Positions 57,801 through 64,000 of a stretch of DNA of 64,000 nt are shown piece after piece. Below the pieces are notes generated by a model, which saw nothing but the letters and a program-made list of their open reading frames with translations, did not search any database and was not told the origin of the DNA. The DNA is from Euryodendron excelsum (taxonomy: Eukaryota; Streptophyta; Magnoliopsida; Ericales; Pentaphylacaceae), in NCBI GenBank assembly GCA_033060915.1, contig CM065378.1, positions 37,931,501-37,995,500 on the forward strand. Reading direction: 5' to 3'. Both the position numbers and the translations under genes were made by a program. Every line of letters begins with the position of its first letter. Position 1 is the first letter of the stretch.

Positions 57801-59834
57801 AGTGGTCTAGTACTAACATATAGCATCCTATGTTACCTAGAACTCAAATCATTTCGGTGCGTCGAACGGGAACGGGAACGAGAACGTGGTACGCCACATA
57901 TTCTAAAATATGGTACGCTAGGGGCAGACTACTATAATGCATACTATTAGAATTAAGGTACTTTTAAAAGAATTTTCTTTAATAATCAGACATTTAATAA
58001 AACATAATTTATATTTTTTTAAATTAATCATCTAAAAACACATTCTAAGGGTGCATTATGGCCCATTTTTTTATATATTGTTATATCAAAATTCTATCCT
58101 TCCTATAATTTTGTTCATTATAATTTATTTTTTTCCTCCGTTAGGTGAGTTTTAAAGATATAAATAGAAAAAAAGTTTGTGATCTCTTTGGATCGCTAAG
58201 AGTACTATGTTTTGGAATACTGTTCCAAAAACATAATTCGCTAGGGTAGTAAAGTATTATGGCAACACATATAGCATCTAAACAACAATTGAGAGGTGAT
58301 AAACAAAATGTCATAACAAGTGCAACTTCAAAGTAGTGCAATATGGACTATTCACACACTAAACCTACGGACAATTCTGTTTTCATCTTCTTTATCATTT
58401 GATGATAGACAATTCACCAATATGTAAGCCATTATAAATTTGTAACTATTACGGTAAGAGGGAAAAACTACCTGTGTAGTTCAGGGCACTGTAATTCAAC
58501 AACAGAACCATCTCTCCATGAAAATCCACAATCTCTCTCCCTACAGTCATCAACTCTTCATTTGAATTCTGAACCTCTGCTGCCCTATCTTGCAACACCT
58601 GTACTCCAACCAAAAGTGGAGAGAAAAGAATTGTTTCAATACATAACTGTGCATATATGTTCCCTCCTCACCAAAAAGTATGCTACATGGCATCACATAT
58701 TTCCCATATTAACATACTACTTATAAACAAAGGACAGAAAAAAGAAGAAGAAGAAGAAGAAGAAGAAGAAGAAGAAGAAACAAATAAATAAAAAGGTAAG
58801 AACATGCTGCCAATTGAGGCTTGCCAAACAACCAAATATAATGCTCCTCACAGTTTGGAATTGCATACTTCAGTATCCTAACATTGAAATTTTTTCTTAA
58901 AGCAGTGTGTATAAGATGGCGCAGTCTTCAGGACACAAAAAATCATGTAGAAAACATCAAAACTGTGACGTCAATAATGATTCCATTTAACTTCCTCAAG
59001 AGTTTTTCACTTTTGGACGAATGCAGAAAATCTGAAACACATAAGCACAGGAGCCCAAATCCATTCAAGAATCACGAAGTCCAAGGTTTAGTTTCTCCGA
59101 TTCTCAAATGAAAATTTGACAGATACCAACATAATAATGCTTAATTGCATGTGCGTACGTGTGGGAAAGATTAAATACCAGAAGTTTGAATCTGAAATTG
59201 TCACTGGGATAACTTCAGAAATTTGGGCTTATTCGTCATACAAGTATTCATTTTCCTTAATACGCGTGAATGTGTAAGACAACATTTTATAGCATCTCTG
59301 TTCTTCCAATTTTTCAGCCACCAAACCGAAGATCGTTCAACTAACAGACAAAAATTAATAAATTTCCGTTTGAAACAAGAGATTAGATTAAATTAAAAAT
59401 CCAGATTACAAAATTCACAAATATCTTTAATTTAATTATGTACTCTCTTGTCCAGATTATATGAAATATTATAAAAATACCTTCAATCTGATGATGTACT
59501 CTTCTTCTTTATCAACAAAGAACGAGTTGAACTTCTCGATCTCGTCCTCCAGAAGCCTCACGAAATCGATCACCTCCTTTGTCACCGCCTCCTCCCTCTC
59601 CTCCGCTCCCCCGCCGGCGGCAACCGCACATTCTCCGCCGGCCTCCGCACTGCCAACGTCGTCGGCCAATTTTTGCCGTTTATTGGGCCTGACGCTACTG
59701 CTAGTACTAGCCTCGCCTTCTTTGGGGTAGATCAGCTTCAATTGTTTCTTCAGATCCTTGTAGGACAAGAACTTGTCTCGCCAATCGGGCAACGTTTGTT
59801 CGATTAGGTTGCTGAGGTTCTTCGAGAACTTCAT
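54838..59834 (-). CDS. SPX: SPX-domain protein (SPX1/SPX2-like), three exons, complete
   Basis: Inositol-pyrophosphate-dependent repressor of PHR1-type transcription factors, a core part of the plant phosphate-starvation response; nuclear or cytosolic. Exons: 59,834-59,481; 58,598-58,472; 55,280-54,838, all GT-AG, joining to 307 residues. The SPX domain spans about 1-180: MKFSKNLSNLIEQTLPDWRD and YKDLKKQLKLI at the start, VIDFVRLLEDEIEKFNSFF in exon 1, LLLNYSALNYTGLVKILKKY across exons 2-3 and KYDKRSG (168-174). The N-terminal and the LVKILKKYDK lysines form the usual phosphate-binding surface. There is no EXS, MFS or RING domain, which separates it from PHO1, SPX-MFS and NLA proteins. An acidic, Gly/Ala-rich insert (about 55-82) lies between the first two SPX helical blocks. 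Two P1BS motifs upstream fit regulation by PHR1, the protein it restrains. Confidence 0.95.
56178..56213. repeat. C16 run followed by GC-only tract
   Basis: Sixteen C (56,179-56,194) then a CpG-rich tract gcccgcgcccgcccgcccg in SPX intron 2. It resembles the tract at 8,427-8,482 in character. Confidence 0.9.
57833..58260. repeat. repeat-like segment in SPX intron 2
   Basis: Begins with 'ctatgttacctagaactc', near the GGCTATGTTACTTGGA MITE tip, followed by an 'acgggaacgggaacgagaacg' hexamer run (57,868-57,888). Outer parts show weak inverted similarity (gtacgctaggg near 57,911; cgctagggtag near 58,231). Boundaries uncertain. Confidence 0.35.
58741..58780. repeat. (AAG)n microsatellite
   Basis: About 12 AAG units in SPX intron 1. 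Confidence 0.95.
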
Positions 59835-59893
59835 GGTCCCTAGCGAACGAATCAAAACTCTGCTCTCTGTGCTATCGCAGAGACACACGGTAC

Positions 59894-59901
59894 TATATAT
59901 A
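59894..59901 (-). promoter_or_regulatory. SPX: TATA box of the SPX gene
   Basis: TATATATA about 60 bp upstream of the start codon; the best core-promoter candidate here. Confidence 0.4.
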
Positions 59902-60025
59902 CAGATATTGTGTGTAGACAGGAATGGAAGAGAGAGAGAGAGAGACGGAGGAGAGAGGATAGACACAGAAATATATAGGAATTGTTAGGAGGACAGAACC
60001 GTAGAATATTTGAGGAATATGATAA

Positions 60026-60033
60026 GAATATCC
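60026..60033. promoter_or_regulatory. SPX: P1BS element (GAATATCC)
   Basis: Fits the PHR1-binding consensus GNATATNC exactly and lies about 192 bp upstream of the SPX start codon. The consensus is palindromic, so strand is not meaningful. Confidence 0.65.
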
Positions 60034-60052
60034 GCTCTACGTTGTCAAAAAA

Positions 60053-60060
60053 GGATATAC
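60053..60060. promoter_or_regulatory. SPX: P1BS element (GGATATAC)
   Basis: Second exact match to GNATATNC, 27 bp from the first and about 219 bp upstream of the SPX start codon. Paired P1BS sites are common in strongly phosphate-responsive promoters. Confidence 0.65.
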
Positions 60061-61567
60061 TTATCTCTGGTTATATTCTCTTCGGTTTGACAGTTATATT
60101 TTTACTATAAAATTCCTTTTATTTATTTTTTTAATTTTGGGTATACTTCACTTCTTATTTTACATTTTATCAAAACTGTTCTTCATATCTAGCAAGTGCA
60201 TTCGGCTCTCTTCTGTATATTTTCTTCCTCTGCCGTATTTTTCCAACTTTTTGACGAGATCTACAAAAGCTTTGGTTCTTCTTCTTCACTAGGTAAGGCT
60301 CTCTCTGCACCGTTCCTCTTTCCTCTCCCTCCTTTCCCCTCTCTCATTGTCCTTCCCTCCCTCCCTCACTCGTCATTCTCCCTATCTCATTTATTGAGAT
60401 TGTATTGAAGAAATGAAGTGCTAGGGCTTGGGAAATGCAGCTAAACAAATATTCAAAATTTTAAGAAAATCCACGACGGGAAGAAAATTACTCCCAAACA
60501 AACGGAGAATTTTAATTGCAAATCTTTCTCTGCATAAATGTGTCTAATAGATTCTGATACCTTAGCTTGAAAAGGAACTAACCAAAATTTTGACGTATGA
60601 AAGTTCTCATATGTGAAGTACATGAATTGTATATTTATCTATGTAGATACATGCATATAATGAATATATGTGTGCCTATATAGCATGAGTGAAAGAGTTG
60701 CCGAGAGAGAGAGAGAGGTTTGAGTGAAATTTGTATCCTCACATACATACAACAGTGTGGTGAGCATGTGTTGTGAGTTGGAGAAAAATAGAGCTTGTAT
60801 AGCTCTCTTGTAGCATAAAATTTAGAGAGAGGGGTAAGTTTGGGGGGCTAATATGCTTTGTCAAACTAAATGAGAAAAAGGCTGGTAAAGAAAGTAAAGT
60901 CAGTGAAGAATCCTCAGTTTTTTAATGTCTAGATGTGTCTATTTGTTCCAAAGATTTCTGCACTTTGTTTTTGGTGAAGTTTTTAATTAAGATTTTATTT
61001 ATGAACATAACAATTTAGAATTGATTTCATTTTGGTGCTTAACTTTACTTCCTAATCCTGGGAAACCTTAATGGTTTACTAAAATTGATAATCCTGACAC
61101 TTCCTAATCTTAGGACACTTTACCATCTGGATAAATGGAAAAATGAAGGAAAAACAGACGCTGCAATAATTTAACTCACAATTTGCAAATTGTTCGAAAG
61201 TTTTACCCTGCTTCTTCATTTTCATTTTCCTAGATAGCAAAAGCATCATGTAGTCATTTCTAGTTTTACTAGAAGTACCTCTATTCTTTTATTTTTCCTA
61301 TTTTGTTGATTTGATTGCTTGAATTACAGGTTTGTGCTGAAACTCAAATTATATAGAGCTTTTTCTATGCACTAGTTGGTGACTTTGTAAATGTAATTTC
61401 GAGTCCAAATTTTCCAACATCTAGTTTTTTTTCCCCGTTAGATGTGGGCATTATAGATATTGGGGGGGTTTTTTTTTTTTTTTGTTTGAGTTCAATGCAT
61501 TATAGCTGTTGGGTTTTTAGTTTCATTTTAGTATGCATATGACTTCTTCATATTGCTTCAATAATAG
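60061..61567. other. intergenic DNA between SPX and the Harbinger-type relic
   Basis: No gene supported. A CTC/TCC-rich stretch at 60,300-60,365 and a GA run near 60,703-60,717 are the only repeats noted. Confidence 0.45.
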
Positions 61568-62620
61568 ATGGATCCAAGACAAGATGGATATTACACCAAT
61601 CTTCTTCAAGAAGAAACAGATCTTGCCTATGAGTTTAGCACTAAATGTTTGGATGAAATTGATAGGCCTTTCCCAATCTCCCCTCAAGTAGAATCCACCA
61701 CCAAAAAACAAAGTGGAAACTTTACTCCCGAGGAAGACTATATGCTCATATCCGCATATTTAAATGCTAGCTTAGATTCAATACAAGGTAATGAGCAAAA
61801 ATCAAGAACGTACTGGCTTAGAGTATGGGAGTTCTTCCACACGAACAAGGATTTTACTTCTAAACGTACTCAAGGGTCTCTAATGAATCAGTGGTCTTCG
61901 ATTCAACTTGCCATGAATAAATTTTGTGGGTACTTTGGCCAAATTTAAAGGTTGAATCAAAGTGGTCTAACTGAAAAAGACAATGTATTAATATCGTGAA
62001 AATATATAGTTATGACATTATTACTTGCATTACATGATAATTTGGTATTCTTTTGTCTATTTTGAAATTTATGATGCAAAATATTATACAAAGAGATGCA
62101 CAAATCCTTGTTTTCATTTGAACATTGTTGGAACGAGTTGAAGGACCAACCAAAATGGATGGAGGAATGTCGGGTAAAGAAGCAAAAAATCAAAAGTAGC
62201 AAGATTTCAAGCAGCTATTCTTCTTCTACACCAGATTTGATGAATCTAGGAGATTCCAATGCCTCAAATGATATATATATAGACTTGGAGAGACCACCGG
62301 GTAGGAAGGCCTAGCATAATCAACTACATAAAAGAAACAACAAAGATCGTGAAAATGATGGTTCATCTTTCATAAAGGTATTAGTAGAGATTAAGGATAA
62401 GAAAAAGAGAATGAATGATAAGGAAATAGAATTTTTGAAAGATCATACCTACAAGACTAAAAAAGACTCTTTCAAAATCAAGAAAGACTGAAATTGGATC
62501 AATCAGAAGAAGAAGAACGAATTATGTCAATGGATACAAGTGAAATGCCTCTATTGCAAGCAGAATGGATTAATCGCCGCCAAATAGATATTTCTGAAAA
62601 AAAAAGGTTTAGTTTATACT
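61568..62620 (+). pseudogene. Harbinger-associated Myb/SANT-like protein relic
   Basis: The first part (61,568-61,945, 126 residues) has GNFTPEEDYMLISAYLNAS and a TYWLRVWEFFH block followed by RTQGSLMNQWSSIQLAMNKF, the trihelix/Myb-SANT-like DNA-binding domain of proteins that accompany PIF/Harbinger transposases (often misnamed glutathione S-transferase T3-like in plant annotations). A stop replaces the next expected codon after CGYFGQI, though the reading continues (RLNQSGLTEKDN) to a probable intron. The second part (62,096-62,314) has FEHCWNELKDQPKWMEECR and SSSTPDLMNLGDSNASND, then another stop. A further degraded coiled C-terminal segment runs to about 62,610. At least two stops and a frameshift make it dead. 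No transposase is seen nearby. Confidence 0.8.
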
Positions 62621-64000
62621 GAAATTATAGTTTTTGTTGGATGTATGAAATGATAAAAGCTCGTAATATGTTTTTGGTAGCTAACTTCCCCCTTAGGGTT
62701 GTTGGTAGCAGTGTACATTGGTCATCCTAGGTTCGGGTTGGGGCGGAGCCTACTTTATAAATTATTCTCATTGGGCCTAAAGTAAATTATCAAGCCCGCC
62801 TATTTAGCACAAACTTTATTTAATAAATATTTTTTTCTCTTAAAATAATTTTAAATAACATAAATTTTAATTACATATATAAAATTTTAAATATATTTTG
62901 GGCCAAACCAAGCTTCAAACAAAATTCTCAAGCCCGCCTGTTAATAAAAGTGGGCCTAAAAAAATTACAAGCCCTATAAATAATGGACAGAGTTAACGAG
63001 ACATGAGGACCATCACTTGTCAAGTAAATGAGTTTTTTTCTTATTACAGGAATTATAAAAAGAAATATTCAAAAGACATTGACACGTCAAATGAAAAAAG
63101 CATCTAACCGTGATAGCCAAAGAGCCGCATCACCAAGAGTTAGTCACTTGCCAATTGCACAATCTGCACACTAATAAAACCACCATCGGCTATAACAAAA
63201 AAAAAAAAAAAAACCCCACCATCTACCGTTAGTCCTACTAAGGAATCATCTATATCTCTCTCTCTCTCTCTCTCTCTCTTCACTACTTCACTCGTGTTTC
63301 TCTTTAAAATTTTATCTGTGACACATAATACGTAGAGGTCACCATCGACCCGTTTGGCCTGCTAAGTCCGACCGTACTTTTTAAGGGCTTGGCATAACCG
63401 TTGACTCTAGGAGCAAGTTGGGCTAAAATTTTAGGTCATATCAATTGTTCAGGACAAGCTTAGGCTAAACACTTGAAGTCCGATCCAGCCCACTTATATA
63501 TAAATATTTAATAATTTATATATTAAAAGTACACCATTCTTAAAAAAAAGTATAGAATCACAATGGGAATCGAATTATTGATCTCTTGTCAAATTTTAAA
63601 ATATGTGCCAGTGCCACTAAGCCTAACAATTTTACATTTTTTATTATGTAAATTATTTATTTTAAAATATAATCAATTAGAAAAGTTATTTCACGGGTTG
63701 CACGAGTCAGCCTCGGGCTTTCATACACTTCTTAAGGCTGGACTTTAGCAAAAGAGTTATAGTTGATGTCGGGTTGGGCCAAGGTTGGGCCAACCTCCAA
63801 TTCAATAATGGAACCATTGCCCAGCCCAAACCTGGCCTGCCCTAGCCCATGCCCACCTTAATTTGAAGGGGTCATAGTGTAATTTTTGGAACATTAAAAG
63901 AATGCCTGTATTTATCAAAATCCCAATGGAAGATAATTGTAATTTACTCTAAATTATAATAACTGAACCTTTTCTGGACAACAAGAGTCTCAAGAATCCT
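62621..64000. other. repeat-rich DNA, no gene
   Basis: Two zones with 'gggcctaaa/caagcccgcc' words (62,690-63,000) and 'gggttgggccaa/cagcccaaacc' words (63,340-63,850) look like dispersed non-coding MITE families. The minor frame at 63,563-63,748 has no family signal. Confidence 0.4.
63255..63279. repeat. (TC)n microsatellite
   Basis: About 12 uninterrupted TC units. Confidence 0.95.

Noticed and set aside
55438..58341. Short frames in SPX intron 2 as independent genes
   Set aside because: Low complexity or repeat-derived; no family signal.
61568..61945. Intact transcription factor gene
   Set aside because: The homologous reading continues past the stop and through a second damaged exon, so this is a truncated relic and not a complete gene.

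Overview
This is a stretch of nuclear DNA from a flowering plant, most likely a eudicot. It is AT-rich, its genes are broken by introns, and the gaps between them are packed with transposable elements. The gene families are plant ones: a GH28 polygalacturonase, a UAP56-type DEAD-box helicase, a Cf-type receptor-like protein, a plant carboxylesterase, a receptor-like cytoplasmic kinase and an SPX-domain protein. The species cannot be fixed from the sequence. I see no tRNA, rRNA or CRISPR. All cellular protein genes recognised lie on the minus strand; only transposon relics lie on the plus strand.

Layout. 2,141-7,286: complete nine-exon polygalacturonase. 11,887-18,225: decayed endogenous pararetrovirus (Caulimoviridae type) with ~106-bp direct repeats at both ends and an inverted fragment of itself at one end. 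19,314-29,614: UAP56 helicase in 11 coding exons. It includes one GC-AG intron, a final coding exon of 11 nt, and introns swollen by a Pack-MULE-like element carrying a piece of an LRR receptor kinase, a LINE tail and a SINE. 30,802-31,250: a 148-bp tandem array. 32,055-32,431 and 33,523-34,777: two Mutator-like elements with 9-bp target duplications, the second a long foldback. 35,504-38,425: intact intronless receptor-like protein. 41,094-42,029: intact carboxylesterase. 42,319-50,341: an old Ty1/copia retrotransposon with CTTTT target duplication, itself carrying a nested MITE. 51,632-52,671: an intronless kinase-like gene with lost catalytic residues and a 44-bp frame-breaking duplication. 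53,596-53,911: a MITE. 54,838-59,834: three-exon SPX gene with two PHR1-type P1BS motifs upstream. 61,568-62,620: relic of a Harbinger-type Myb/SANT-like protein.

The genes form no operon or evident cluster; their roles are separate (cell-wall pectin breakdown, mRNA export, surface perception, ester hydrolysis, phosphate sensing). The most informative signals are structural: at least three Mutator-like insertions recognisable by 9-bp duplications, the rearranged pararetrovirus, the retrotransposon that landed inside a 233-bp tandem duplication, and the repair scar in the kinase. Exon borders were worked out by hand from splice signals, reading phase and protein-family continuity. No alignment or database search was run.
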